A stretch of DNA of 64,000 nucleotides, taken from assembly GCF_001507535.1 (NCBI RefSeq), contig NZ_LQBN01000003.1, positions 310,001-374,000 on the forward strand, written 5' to 3'. Made by a program: the position numbers and the translations under genes. The notes beneath the pieces were generated by a model. The model made no database searches and was not told where the DNA came from. It saw nothing but the letters and a program-made list of their open reading frames with translations. This document shows, piece by piece, positions 27,646-36,847 of the stretch. Position 1 is the stretch's first letter; every line of letters starts with the position of its first letter. The stretch comes from Thiomicrospira sp. WB1 (GTDB taxonomy: Bacteria > Pseudomonadota > Gammaproteobacteria > Thiomicrospirales > Thiomicrospiraceae).

Positions 27646-29181
27646 TTAGTCTAGCGGTTTTTCGGATGCTTCCGTTGACGCCTGCTGTTTTTTGAGCGCT
27701 CGTTTTTCTGCTTCCAGGTTTTCTGAGTGAGTGAGAAATAATCGCATTTTCAGAATCTGGGTGACGTAGTTGACGGTTTCATGGCCGATCAGGTTTCTGG
27801 CCACGGTTTCGACGTGGTAAAACCAGCGATGCGGGGACAATCCCATCGCTTTGGCTCGACGTTGCAACTCCAGCACGCGCCTGGGCCCGGCGTTGTAGGC
27901 AGCAAGGGTAAAGTGCATCCGGTCTTTGTCGCTGTATTGACGGCTGGAAAAATAGCGATCCCGCAAAAAGGCCAGATAACGCACGCCGGCATGAACGTTG
28001 GTTTCCAGGTCATACACGTCGGGCAGCCGCACGTTGCGATCACGGGCGGTGCTGGGTTTGATCTGCATGATGCCCACGGCGCCGGCATGGCTGCGTTTGC
28101 TCTGGTCAAAACGCGACTCCTGATACGCCAGTGCCGCCAGCAAGCGCCAGTCAAAGCCATAAAACTCACCGTAATATTGAAAATAACTTTTCAGGCAGTT
28201 CACTTTTTTGAGCAGATCATGGGTCAGCGGCTGGCGCAGCCAGTAGGCATTTTCAAAGTATTTTCGGTAAACGCTGTTGCGCAGAAAGCGTCCGGGTTTG
28301 GCATGGCGCTGCACAAATCGATTGAGCGATGCTTTGAGCTTGGGTTTGTTTTTTTGGATGGCCCAGGCAATGTCGGCATTGTGATACAGGATCATGTCAC
28401 GGTCTACCCGAATGTCGGGCAGGACCTGCTGCCAGATGTTGGCGATGTGGCTGTCGGTGACCGTGTAATCGTATAAGCCTTCATTGACCATTTCCAGCAG
28501 ATCTTCCGCTTCGAGCAATGGGTGAGCCCGTTTGATTTCCATCGGTGTCAGCCCCATGCTGCCCAGGGTCTGATTGAACTGCTCCAGGTGAATAATGTAA
28601 CTGCTGTTGCTGACCACGATCACTTGCTTGCCAGAGAAGTCTTGGAGGGTTTCGATGGGCGGGGCGTCTTTGTGGGTCACCAGAATTTCCTGGATGTCGG
28701 TGATGTAGGGGGCGGCAAAGTCGACCAGATGGCGCCGCTCCGGGGTGATGGTCAGGCCGGAGGCGGCGATGTCGCCCAGCCCTTTTTGCAAACTGGGCAG
28801 GATTTCGCCAAAGGGAAGTGGGATAAAGCTCAAATGGGTCTGATAGCGCTGACGGCGTGGGCCCCGGTTTAAAAACGCTTCATACGCCTTGAGCAGGTCG
28901 TATTCCAGTCCGCGAAAGCCGCGTTCGGTCAAAAAGAAATTGGTTCGGGTGTGACTGACCAGCACCCGGATGATGCGTCGCTCTCGCAAAGCGGGCAGGT
29001 CCCCGCTGAAGGGCGTGAGGATCCGATTGGAGACAGACAGATCCGTCGCCTGCCCCGTCTTGCCGGGCCAGGCCGTCGTTGACATCCCCCAAAGGGCAAA
29101 CATTACCAGGCCTGGTAATAAACAGCATGTAAACAGGGTGCGCTGCCACGGCAGGCGCCCCTGATGATGAAATGGCTGCAT
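27646..29181 (-). CDS. MltF-like lytic transglycosylase with solute-binding domain
   Basis: 511 residues. An N-terminal signal or anchor segment (about 15-38) is followed by a family-3 solute-binding domain (about 65-310) and a lysozyme-like transglycosylase domain (about 325-470), with the catalytic glutamate in AALAYQESRFD and motifs GAVGIMQIKPST and TLAAYNAG. MltF enzymes cleave peptidoglycan glycan strands. The C-terminal KKQQASTEASEKP tail is extra. A perfect copy of the recurring palindrome lies inside the signal-peptide coding sequence (29105-29116). Confidence 0.9.
   Translation of the reverse strand: MQPFHHQGRLPWQRTLFTCCLLPGLVMFALWGMSTTAWPGKTGQATDLSVSNRILTPFSGDLPALRERRIIRVLVSHTRTNFFLTERGFRGLEYDLLKAYEAFLNRGPRRQRYQTHLSFIPLPFGEILPSLQKGLGDIAASGLTITPERRHLVDFAAPYITDIQEILVTHKDAPPIETLQDFSGKQVIVVSNSSYIIHLEQFNQTLGSMGLTPMEIKRAHPLLEAEDLLEMVNEGLYDYTVTDSHIANIWQQVLPDIRVDRDMILYHNADIAWAIQKNKPKLKASLNRFVQRHAKPGRFLRNSVYRKYFENAYWLRQPLTHDLLKKVNCLKSYFQYYGEFYGFDWRLLAALAYQESRFDQSKRSHAGAVGIMQIKPSTARDRNVRLPDVYDLETNVHAGVRYLAFLRDRYFSSRQYSDKDRMHFTLAAYNAGPRRVLELQRRAKAMGLSPHRWFYHVETVARNLIGHETVNYVTQILKMRLFLTHSENLEAEKRALKKQQASTEASEKPLD
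29105..29116. repeat. Recurring palindrome ACCAGGCCTGGT, copy 6 (inside a gene)
   Basis: Perfect copy, extended by ATT and AAT, within codons for the hydrophobic signal region of the MltF-like protein. It is one of only two perfect copies inside coding sequence. Confidence 0.8.
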
Positions 29182-29312
29182 TCAGGTCTCATCAAGTATA
29201 AGGAAACTCTCATTCTAAGGGGATCGCTCTGTGATTCAAGTCGGATGATGAGCTAAGAGGCGCTGACTGTCATCTGTCTGTCATGCAAACCCGGCACAAT
29301 CGTCGCATTGCT

Positions 29313-29413
29313 TGAAATCAGCTTGATGCGGTTGGGTGAAATCATGATAATGAAATCATTCAATTGAACGCGAGCGCTCCGCTGCGTGTGCGTCGCGATA
29401 AAGGATGAAATCA
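29313..29413 (+). promoter_or_regulatory. Four direct repeats of TGAAATCA upstream of the dihydrolipoyl-dehydrogenase-like gene
   Basis: TGAAATCA occurs at 29313-29320, 29337-29344, 29351-29358 and 29406-29413, all on the plus strand and the last touching the ATG at 29415. Clustered direct repeats suggest a regulator's binding array, but the spacings (24, 14 and 55 bp) are irregular, and the last copy overlaps the ribosome-binding region. Confidence 0.4.
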
Positions 29414-29414
29414 A

Positions 29415-30815
29415 ATGAGAAAAGTGAAATACATTATTTTGGGGGCCGGTTCGTCCGGCTTGACGGCGATGGGCCAGATTCGGCGTGAGACAGAAAATTT
29501 TGTCATGATCAACGGCGGTTACTTCGGTACCACTTGCGCGCGGGTCGGATGCATGCCTTCCAAAGCGCTGATTCATTGTGCCGAGCATTATCATTCGCGC
29601 AAGCACTTTTATGAGTTCGGGATTCAGGGCGCCGACCAGCTTAGCCTGGATGATGAGGCGGTCATGCGCCGGGTGCGTGCGTTTCGTGACCGTTTCACCA
29701 AAGGGGTTCAGTCCGGCTCAACCGACACGCTTAAGCCGGATCAGTTGATCAAGGGGTATGCGCGTTTTGTGGCCCCGGATACGGTCGAGGTCGATGGGGA
29801 ACGGATTCAGGGTGAACGCATTATTATTGCCACCGGTTCCCGCCCTGTGGTGCCTGAACCCTGGAAAGCCCTGGGTGATAAATTGCTGACCAGTGATGAA
29901 ATTTTTGAACTGGACCGCTTGCCCAAGCGTGTGGCCGTCATCGGGCTGGGAATCATCGGCTTGGAACTGGGGCAGGCCCTGTCAAGGCTTGGCGTGGATG
30001 TGTATGGGTTTGAGATGACCAACACCATGGCGGGCCTGTCATCGCCGTCCGCGTCAAAGGAACTGGTGAAAAATATTTCCAAGGAATTCCCTGTGTACCT
30101 GGGCGAACCGGCCGAGCTCGAAAGCACTGATAAAGGCGTCAAGGTCACGGTGTCGTCCGGTTCGTTTGAGGTGGACGCGGTTCTGGCTTCTCTGGGGCGC
30201 CGCCCGAATATCGACCAGATCGGCATCGAAAACCTGGGCGTTGAACTGGATAACCAGGGATTGCCGCCATTTGATTTACAGACCATGCAGGTGGCGGACT
30301 TGCCGGTGTTCATCGCCGGTGATGTCAATGCGTATCGCCCGATCCTGCATGAAGCCGGGCATGAGGGTAAGATTGCGGTGACCAATGCCCGTCATTACCC
30401 GCAGGTCGAGGCTTATAAACGTTTGACCCCGCTTGGCATTGCGTTTACCGACCCTCAGGTCGGCTTCTTTGGCCAATCCTACAGTGAGCTCGACCTGGAC
30501 CAGACTGAGGTGGTGGACTTTTATCTGGAGCGTAATAATGGTCGTGCCATCGTGATGGGCGAAGACAAGGGCGTGATTTCTCTGTATGCCGACAAGCAGA
30601 GCAAACGTCTGATTGGCGGTGAGCTGGTGATGCCGCACGCCGAGCACTTCACGCATCTTTTGACCTGGGCGGTCGAGCAGCAAATGGATGTGTTGAGCCT
30701 GGTCAAAATGCCTTATTATCACCCGGTGTTGGAAGAGGCGATTGAATCCGCACTAAATGAGTTGGCGAAAGTCCTTTATTCGCCCGAAGAGGTGGCGGCA
30801 CTACCGTCCGCTTAA
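29415..30815 (+). CDS. Dihydrolipoyl dehydrogenase-like pyridine nucleotide-disulfide oxidoreductase
   Basis: 466 residues. FAD-binding GAGSSGLTA lies near the N-terminus, and the redox disulfide is in GTTCARVGCMPSK. The NAD-binding GLGIIGLELG, a second FAD motif FIAGDVNAY, and the C-terminal catalytic HPVLEEA follow. All elements of a dihydrolipoyl dehydrogenase are present, but no 2-oxo-acid dehydrogenase or glycine-cleavage genes are nearby, so the natural disulfide substrate is uncertain. It appears to be a single-gene unit under the TGAAATCA repeats. Confidence 0.85.
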   Translation: MRKVKYIILGAGSSGLTAMGQIRRETENFVMINGGYFGTTCARVGCMPSKALIHCAEHYHSRKHFYEFGIQGADQLSLDDEAVMRRVRAFRDRFTKGVQSGSTDTLKPDQLIKGYARFVAPDTVEVDGERIQGERIIIATGSRPVVPEPWKALGDKLLTSDEIFELDRLPKRVAVIGLGIIGLELGQALSRLGVDVYGFEMTNTMAGLSSPSASKELVKNISKEFPVYLGEPAELESTDKGVKVTVSSGSFEVDAVLASLGRRPNIDQIGIENLGVELDNQGLPPFDLQTMQVADLPVFIAGDVNAYRPILHEAGHEGKIAVTNARHYPQVEAYKRLTPLGIAFTDPQVGFFGQSYSELDLDQTEVVDFYLERNNGRAIVMGEDKGVISLYADKQSKRLIGGELVMPHAEHFTHLLTWAVEQQMDVLSLVKMPYYHPVLEEAIESALNELAKVLYSPEEVAALPSA

Positions 30816-30882
30816 AAAAGGTCAACCAGGCATGCGAAGCGGTTCGCTAGGAGCTCGCTGGCAGGGGCTTGGTTGGACAATT

Positions 30883-30911
30883 TTGACACCCTTGTCGACT
30901 TACTGTATTGT
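30883..30911 (+). promoter_or_regulatory. Candidate sigma70 promoter of rnr
   Basis: TTGACA (30883-30888), 17-bp spacer, TATTGT (30906-30911), giving a leader of about 115 nt before the rnr GTG. Confidence 0.55.
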
Positions 30912-31033
30912 ATTCCCACTTAATTTAGGTCTGGATTGCATGAAACAGCGCATGCTGCCCATCGGCTCAGACCTTTCCTGTCAAGAACATCAATTTTGAT
31001 TTCCCAATTTTCAACCAAGAGCGTTTATTTCGA

Positions 31034-33421
31034 GTGACTGAAGCGACGACACACCAGCAAGACGATTCCAAAGCCAAACCGCAAGACCCGAATCTGGCGC
31101 AGGAAGCGCAAAAATACGACAATCCGATTCCCAGTCGTGATTACATTATCGAGCGATTGGAAGCGGTTAAGAAACCATTGCGCTTAAAACAAATTGCCGC
31201 TGAAATTGAGATTGACGAGGCGGATGAAGAACGAATGGAAGCGTTGTCGCGCCGACTCAAAGCAATGGTTCGCGACGGTCAGCTGTTGCGCAATCGACGG
31301 GGCGCCTTTGGTCTGCTTGAAAAAATGGATTTGGTGAAGGGGCGCGTCATTGGCCATCCAAATGGTTTTGGTTTCGTACACCCGGAAGACGGTGGTTCGG
31401 ACCTGTTTTTGGGTGAGCGTGAAATGCACAAGGTGTTTCATGGCGATTCTGTGATTGCTTCCGTGGTCGGAACCGATCGCAAAGGGCGCCGTGAAGGCAT
31501 GGTGGTGGAAGTCATTGAGCACACCAACCAAACCCTTTTGGGACGACTGCATTTTGAAGAGTCGCTTGCCTGGGTGCAGCCCAACAATAACAAAATTGCT
31601 CAGGATGTCTTTGTGCCCAATGACGGTCTGATGGATGCCAAAGAAGGCCAGATCGTTAAAGTGGAGCTGATTCATCAGCCCACCAAACGTGCCAGTGCGA
31701 TTGGCAAAATTGTGGAAGTGGTCGGTGATTATATGGCGCCGGGGATGGAAATTGACGCAGCGATTCATGCGCATAACATTCCTGATCAATTTCCGCAGGC
31801 GGTGCTGGATCAGTTGGCTGAGATTCCCGATGAGGTGCAGTCAACCGACTTTGAAGGGCGTAAGGATTTGCGCAACCTGCCGCTGGTCACCATCGATGGC
31901 GCCGATTCGCGCGACCTGGATGACGCCGTGTTCGCCAAGCGTCGCAAAAACGGCTGGCGATTGGTGGTGGCGATTGCAGACGTGTCACACTACGTCAAGC
32001 CGGGCACGCCTTTGGATCAGGAAGCTTATGAGCGCGGCAACTCGGTCTATTTTCCGCAGAAAGTGGTGCCGATGCTGCCAGAAAAACTGTCCAATGGTTT
32101 GTGTTCACTGAACCCGGCGGTGGATCGCTTGTGCATGGTGTGCGATATGGCGATTTCCGAGGAAGGCAAACTGGAGCGTACCCAGTTTTATGATGCGGTC
32201 ATGAACTCCAAGGCGCGCCTGACGTATGACGATGTGCATCAGATCATCACGGATCCCAAGGCTGAGGCTCGTGAGACCTTTGCTGGCGTGATCCCGCAGG
32301 TGGAAGACCTGCATACCCTGTTTGGCCTCATGCGCGAGGCGCGTGAGGCCCGTGGGGCGCTGGATTTCGATACCACCGAAACCAAAATGGTGTTTGATGA
32401 TCAGCGTAAAATCAAAGAGATTGTCCCGGTGCAGCGCACCGATGCACACAAGCTGATTGAAGAATGCATGCTGATGGCGAATGTGGCGACGGCACGTTAC
32501 CTTAAATGGCATAAAATGCCGATTCTATTCCGCGTGCATGAGCCGCCTTCGGAAGAACGCCTGGATAACCTTCGTACCTTCCTGGCTGACTTTGGCTTGA
32601 CACTGGAAGGTGGGGACGACCCCACGGCGGAAGACTATGCCAAAGTGGCCGAAGCCGTTGAAGGGAAACCGCATGAACATCTGGTGAACACCGTGATGCT
32701 GCGCAGTATGAATCAGGCCGTTTACCAACCGGATAACAAAGGCCATTTCGGACTGAACTATGAGCATTACGCGCATTTTACTTCACCGATTCGTCGTTAT
32801 CCGGATCTGCTGATTCATCGCGCGATCCGCTTTGTTCAGACCAAACAGCCCGTGTCTGAATTTGACTATAATCATGATGACATGGTTCGCATGGGTGAGC
32901 AGTGCTCCATGACTGAACGCCGGGCGGATGACGCCACGCGTGAAGCAGAAACCTTCCTCAAGTGTGAGTTTTTGTCGCACCGACTGGGCGAAGAATACGA
33001 AGGCGTGGTGGCCTCAGCCACCAATTTCGGTTTGTTTGTCGAGTTGCTGCCGTTGTACGTGGAAGGATTGGTTCATATTACCGAGCTGGGTGAGGACTAT
33101 TTCCATTATGATGCGTCGCGTCATTGTCTTAAGGGCGAGCGCACCGGCAAAGTTTACCGCATCGGTGACCGGGTCAAGGTGCAGGTTGCTCAGGTCAACC
33201 TGGACGATCGCAAAGTCGATTTACGCTTTTTGGCGTCTCTTGAAGATGCCTCCGAGGACGCCCGTGTGGTGTCGAAGTCAGAAGAAGAGGCCACAGAGTC
33301 AGACGCCGCTCAAACAGAGCAACAGGGTGACAAACCGGCCAAGCCACGCAAGCGACGGGGCGGTCGCGGTCGCCGCGGTGGACGAGGCGGGCGTAAAAAA
33401 CGTCCTTCACCGAAATCTTGA
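31034..33421 (+). CDS. rnr: Ribonuclease R
   Basis: 795 residues. Order: an N-terminal winged-helix (about 40-95, RLKQIAAEIEIDEADEERMEAL), two cold-shock domains, the RNB catalytic domain with the metal-binding block IDGADSRDLDDAVFAKR, an S1 domain (about 650-735), and a basic Arg/Gly-rich tail (KPRKRRGGRGRRGGRGG region). It degrades structured RNA 3' to 5' and helps mature or clear rRNA and tmRNA-tagged messages. It starts with GTG. rlmB follows by 101 bp after a palindrome copy, an order shared with many gammaproteobacteria. Confidence 0.96.
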   Translation: MTEATTHQQDDSKAKPQDPNLAQEAQKYDNPIPSRDYIIERLEAVKKPLRLKQIAAEIEIDEADEERMEALSRRLKAMVRDGQLLRNRRGAFGLLEKMDLVKGRVIGHPNGFGFVHPEDGGSDLFLGEREMHKVFHGDSVIASVVGTDRKGRREGMVVEVIEHTNQTLLGRLHFEESLAWVQPNNNKIAQDVFVPNDGLMDAKEGQIVKVELIHQPTKRASAIGKIVEVVGDYMAPGMEIDAAIHAHNIPDQFPQAVLDQLAEIPDEVQSTDFEGRKDLRNLPLVTIDGADSRDLDDAVFAKRRKNGWRLVVAIADVSHYVKPGTPLDQEAYERGNSVYFPQKVVPMLPEKLSNGLCSLNPAVDRLCMVCDMAISEEGKLERTQFYDAVMNSKARLTYDDVHQIITDPKAEARETFAGVIPQVEDLHTLFGLMREAREARGALDFDTTETKMVFDDQRKIKEIVPVQRTDAHKLIEECMLMANVATARYLKWHKMPILFRVHEPPSEERLDNLRTFLADFGLTLEGGDDPTAEDYAKVAEAVEGKPHEHLVNTVMLRSMNQAVYQPDNKGHFGLNYEHYAHFTSPIRRYPDLLIHRAIRFVQTKQPVSEFDYNHDDMVRMGEQCSMTERRADDATREAETFLKCEFLSHRLGEEYEGVVASATNFGLFVELLPLYVEGLVHITELGEDYFHYDASRHCLKGERTGKVYRIGDRVKVQVAQVNLDDRKVDLRFLASLEDASEDARVVSKSEEEATESDAAQTEQQGDKPAKPRKRRGGRGRRGGRGGRKKRPSPKS

Positions 33422-33448
33422 TTTAAGTTCTGGCCCGCTGCCGTTTTG

Positions 33449-33460
33449 ACCAGGCCTGGT
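33449..33460. repeat. Recurring palindrome ACCAGGCCTGGT, copy 7
   Basis: Perfect copy 27 bp after the rnr stop, with outer arms CCGTTTT and AAAACGG that extend the hairpin. There is no T tract immediately after. Confidence 0.9.
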
Positions 33461-33522
33461 TAAAACGGACCCGCCCCGGGTCGTTCCTTTTTGCAAACAT
33501 CAACAGATCTGGATGCCTGCCC

Positions 33523-34290
33523 ATGAGTACGCAACTGCTCTATGGATTGCACGCGGTTGAAACACTGCTCAAGCAATCTCCCCAATCGATTATACGTTTG
33601 AGCGTCCAACCTCAACCGAATGCCCGTTTAAAAAAATTATCGGCGCAGGCGAACGCCCTGGGGGTGCGCTGTGAGGAGCATGGCTTTAAACAACAGGTGG
33701 CGCGCTTGCCCAAAGACGCGGTTCATCAGGGCGTTGTGGCCGAAGTGGTTGCGAAAACACCCCTCAGTCCCAAGCAGTGGTTGGCCCAGTTGGAGGGGTT
33801 GATCGAACAAGGAAAGGCGCCTTTGGTTGTGTTTCTGGATGAAGTTCAGGATCCGCATAATCTGGGAGCGATTCTGCGTACGGCCGATGCGTGCGGCGTG
33901 ATGTCGGTTGTGATTCCCAAGCACCAGTCCGTCGGCCTGAATGCCACTGTGCGAAAGGTGGCAAGCGGTGCGGCTGAGAGCGTGGATTTGGTGGTGGTGC
34001 CGAATTTGGCCCGCGCCATCGGTGACGCGCAAAAGCGGGGTCTTTGGGTCACCGGTCTGGCCGGAGAAACCTCACAGACCCTTTATGATCAGAGCCTGAC
34101 CGGGCCGACGGGGCTGGTGATGGGCGCCGAGGGCAAAGGGTTGCGCAAAGGGGTGCGTGAGCAGTGTGATTTTCTCGCGGCCATTCCCATGGCGGGTGTG
34201 GTGGACAGTTTGAATGTGTCCGTCGCCACAGGCGTGGCACTGTACGAGGCCATTCGACAGCGCTGTATGAGTTCTTCCAGCACAACCTGA
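33523..34290 (+). CDS. rlmB: 23S rRNA (guanosine-2'-O-)-methyltransferase RlmB
   Basis: 255 residues. The N-terminal L30e-like RNA-binding domain (LYGLHAVETLLKQ) and a SPOUT methyltransferase domain with DEVQDPHNLGAILRTADA, MGAEGKGLRKGV and the knot-forming IPMAGVVDSLNVSVA are present. It methylates G2251 of 23S rRNA in E. coli. It is convergent with the PfkB-Rieske gene. No hairpin terminator was seen in the 38-bp gap. Confidence 0.96.
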   Translation: MSTQLLYGLHAVETLLKQSPQSIIRLSVQPQPNARLKKLSAQANALGVRCEEHGFKQQVARLPKDAVHQGVVAEVVAKTPLSPKQWLAQLEGLIEQGKAPLVVFLDEVQDPHNLGAILRTADACGVMSVVIPKHQSVGLNATVRKVASGAAESVDLVVVPNLARAIGDAQKRGLWVTGLAGETSQTLYDQSLTGPTGLVMGAEGKGLRKGVREQCDFLAAIPMAGVVDSLNVSVATGVALYEAIRQRCMSSSSTT

Positions 34291-34328
34291 GAGAGGCAGG
34301 GGGTGCCTTTGCTGTCTTTGTGCGACGC

Positions 34329-35537
34329 TCAGTCTGCTAAATAAATATCGCCATTGTCTTCGACACGAATCGCAACGGGTTGAAGAGCATCATTCAGGCA
34401 GGGGCCTTCGACACATTCCCCATTCTCGATCTTGAAAAAGGCATCGTGCACGGAGCATTTCATGGTTTTTTCAAACGGATTGACGTCCACCTTGTAGGCT
34501 TCGTTCAGCGGCACGTTCTGATGAGGGCAGTTGTTCTCATACGCTTTGACCTGACTGCCATCCGAAATCAGCAGCACAGAGTGCCCGAGCTTCGGGGCAG
34601 GCACAACCGTGACTTTTGCCTGGCTGATGCTGCGCTGGTTGGCCAGAGGTTTGGGTTTTTCAATCGGTGCCAGTAGATTATCCAGTCCTTGTTTCTGACA
34701 CTTGTGGGAGGCCAGATCGCTTGCTGCTTTGACCGATTCTGCCAAAGCATGTCCCTGTAGTAACGCATCAATCAGTCCGGCGTTGAAGGTGTCGCCCGCG
34801 CCAAGTGTGTCGATCACCTGGTCAATTTCTTTGGCTGGCTGATGGTGAACCGTCTGTTGCCCGGCACTTTTAAACCAGGCACCTTTTGTGCCCCAGGTAC
34901 AAATCAGATGTTGCGCGGTCAGCGAGGGGGCCAGTGCGCTCAGTAATGCCTCTCCGTCTTGGTAGCCTTTGGCGCGTGCATAGTGATGCGAGAAAATGAT
35001 GACATTGGCCAGTTCAAACACCGTCTCAATGCCTTCGCGCGGCTTTTCCACTTCCAGAGAAATGGGCTGCTGGTCAAGGAAGGTGCGGGCGATATTCAGC
35101 ATACCAGGCAAGTGAGACAGGTTGCGCCCTTCAAAATGCAACCAATCCCAGTTTTCGATTTCGATCTTGGCAAAAAAGTCAAAGCTCACTTCTGGCAAGT
35201 CGCGAAAATGGGTAATGGTGCGGCTGCCGGTTTCGCGGTTTCGAATGACGTAGGACGTCGGTGTTGCGCCCTGTAAAAACCGCTGGATGTGATCCGTGTT
35301 GATGCTTCGTGCTTCCAACCCCTGTTTGAGCTGTTTGGCTTCATGGTCTCCGCCGGTGGCAGTCACGAGCGTGGACGCATGCCCGAGTTGATTGAGCACA
35401 TAAAGACTGTTTGCCACATTGCCGCCGACGGAAAACGTTCGCCCTTGGGCGCGCATTTCCTCGTCTTCACGGGGGTAGTGGTCTGTGTCCAGAATGGTGT
35501 CGAGTACACAGTTGCCAATGCCGAGAATGTTTGCCAT
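34329..35537 (-). CDS. PfkB-family sugar kinase fused to a Rieske [2Fe-2S] domain
   Basis: 402 residues from the ATG at 35535-35537, chosen because AAGGA lies upstream and the protein then starts at the first PfkB strand (MANILGIGNCVLD). Residues 1-295 form a PfkB/ribokinase domain: FSVGGNVANS (35-44) is the sugar-binding block, DTLGAGDTFNAG (243-254) the anion-hole and catalytic aspartate. Residues 305-402 form a Rieske ferredoxin-like domain with ligands Cys337-x-His339 and Cys361-x-x-His364. No signal peptide is present, so it is cytoplasmic. The kinase part resembles ketohexokinase-type enzymes. The frame is continuous across the junction. Substrate and purpose of the redox domain are unknown. 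Confidence 0.88.
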   Translation of the reverse strand: MANILGIGNCVLDTILDTDHYPREDEEMRAQGRTFSVGGNVANSLYVLNQLGHASTLVTATGGDHEAKQLKQGLEARSINTDHIQRFLQGATPTSYVIRNRETGSRTITHFRDLPEVSFDFFAKIEIENWDWLHFEGRNLSHLPGMLNIARTFLDQQPISLEVEKPREGIETVFELANVIIFSHHYARAKGYQDGEALLSALAPSLTAQHLICTWGTKGAWFKSAGQQTVHHQPAKEIDQVIDTLGAGDTFNAGLIDALLQGHALAESVKAASDLASHKCQKQGLDNLLAPIEKPKPLANQRSISQAKVTVVPAPKLGHSVLLISDGSQVKAYENNCPHQNVPLNEAYKVDVNPFEKTMKCSVHDAFFKIENGECVEGPCLNDALQPVAIRVEDNGDIYLAD

Positions 35538-36080
35538 GTCAATCAATCCTTTCTGAAAGTGCCCTTGGGTTTGATAAGCGTGCCAATCAAGGCAAAGTAT
35601 TTTAGCACAGCCCTTGTTGTACCGGCTGGTCAGGGCGTAACCCCGCGGCGTGAATAAGTTAAAAAAATACTTGACAGGCAAAGATTGAAGATTAGATTTT
35701 TCTTCTCACTTGTTTTATTGGAGTATTAAGTAACATATTGAAAAATATATATTATTTCGTTTATTTTTCGTTTGAATGCCAGTGAGAGCGGTCAAATCAG
35801 TCATCCACAGAAGTTGTGGATAACTGTGTGAATGAACCGATTTTAAAGAGGCTAAATCCTTTAATATCGTTCGCCTTTAATAGATTGCCTAAATATTAAT
35901 CACATCTTATTTTTGTTGGCAGAAAGTTGAGTCAAAACTCGGAGTTGCCGAAAAAAACGACCGAGATAGTTAAAAAAAATTTATTCAAGCATTAGTTTTT
36001 CATGGGCAAAGCGATGGCCGGGGAAGCAAGAGGGTCTTCGCTTTTTGGTATCATAAGAGAACTGTTTTTGGAGACGTTTT
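35538..36080. other. Long AT-rich intergenic region upstream of fnr
   Basis: 543 bp between divergent genes. It contains a TTGACA (35671-35676) with a weak -10, T- and A-rich repeats such as TTTATTTTTCGTTT near 35760-35773, a pair of inverted DnaA-box-like sequences (35801-35823), and A tracts near 35970. No open frame in it looks like a gene. A small RNA or extra regulator sites are possible. Confidence 0.5.
35801..35823. promoter_or_regulatory. Inverted pair of DnaA-box-like sequences
   Basis: TCATCCACA (35801-35809) is one base from TTATCCACA. TGTGGATAA (35815-35823) is a perfect DnaA box on the minus strand. They are separated by five bases, next to AT-rich DNA. They may bind DnaA or may be chance. 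Confidence 0.4.
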
Positions 36081-36803
36081 ATGACTCGTCAGATGCCGAA
36101 TCACTCTGCAAGCTGTGCTCATTGCGCCCTTCAAGGCGTTTGTTTTGCTTCCAGTCTTTATGAATCGGACTTAAGCCAGTTGGAACCTGTGGTGGCGCAT
36201 CTGCCTTCTTTCATGAAAGGTGACACCGTCTTCACACAGGGTGAAAACTTTCACCATCTGTATGCGGTCAGGGCTGGCATGGTCAAAGTTTATGCTCGGA
36301 ATGACCGTTGCCAGGAAGTGATCCAGGGATTTTATTTGCCGGGCGATATCATCGGTCTCGAGGCTGTTGCCGGTGGTGAACATGTCTTCAACGCGGTGGC
36401 ACTGGATACAACCACCGTGTGTGCGTTGCCCTATGCACAACTCGATGATTTGCAAAAACGTGTGCCGGGTTTGATGAACCAGATGATCCGCCTGATGAGT
36501 CAGGAAATTCTTTCCGGGCGGGTGCATGCCGGCATGCTGACCCAGAAAACGGCCGAACAGCGTGTGGCGCAGTTTTTTTTGAGCATGTCCAGTAAGTACA
36601 AAGCTCGAGGGTATGAGCATTTGCAGTTCCGATTGAATATTCTGCATCGTGATTTGGCGAATTATCTGAATCTGACGCCTGAAACCGTGTCGCGCATTTT
36701 GGGTAAATTTCATCGCCAGGGATGGATGAGCTGGAAAAAACGAGAGGTCCACATCGCGGATATGAATCAGTTGTGTGCGTTTGTGGAAGCCCAAGCAGGA
36801 TGA
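36081..36803 (+). CDS. fnr: Anr/FNR-type oxygen-sensing Crp-family regulator
   Basis: 240 residues. The four cysteines expected to bind an oxygen-labile [4Fe-4S] cluster are present: Cys12, Cys15 and Cys21 in CAHCALQGVC, and Cys114 in TTVCALPY. The cyclic-nucleotide-like sensor domain is followed by a dimer helix and a helix-turn-helix, LANYLNLTPETVSRILGKF, with the ETVSR recognition residues of FNR. It controls the aerobic-anaerobic switch. GGAG lies before the ATG. No partner genes are coupled. Confidence 0.92.
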   Translation: MTRQMPNHSASCAHCALQGVCFASSLYESDLSQLEPVVAHLPSFMKGDTVFTQGENFHHLYAVRAGMVKVYARNDRCQEVIQGFYLPGDIIGLEAVAGGEHVFNAVALDTTTVCALPYAQLDDLQKRVPGLMNQMIRLMSQEILSGRVHAGMLTQKTAEQRVAQFFLSMSSKYKARGYEHLQFRLNILHRDLANYLNLTPETVSRILGKFHRQGWMSWKKREVHIADMNQLCAFVEAQAG

Positions 36804-36847
36804 ACCGGGCTCCGCTGACGAGGCCGTAAAAGCCCAAACTCACTGTC

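Noticed and set aside
35538-36080. Chromosomal replication origin
   Set aside because: Only one perfect and one near DnaA box, and none of the usual origin neighbours (dnaA, dnaN, mnmG, rpmH). Kept only as a regulatory candidate.
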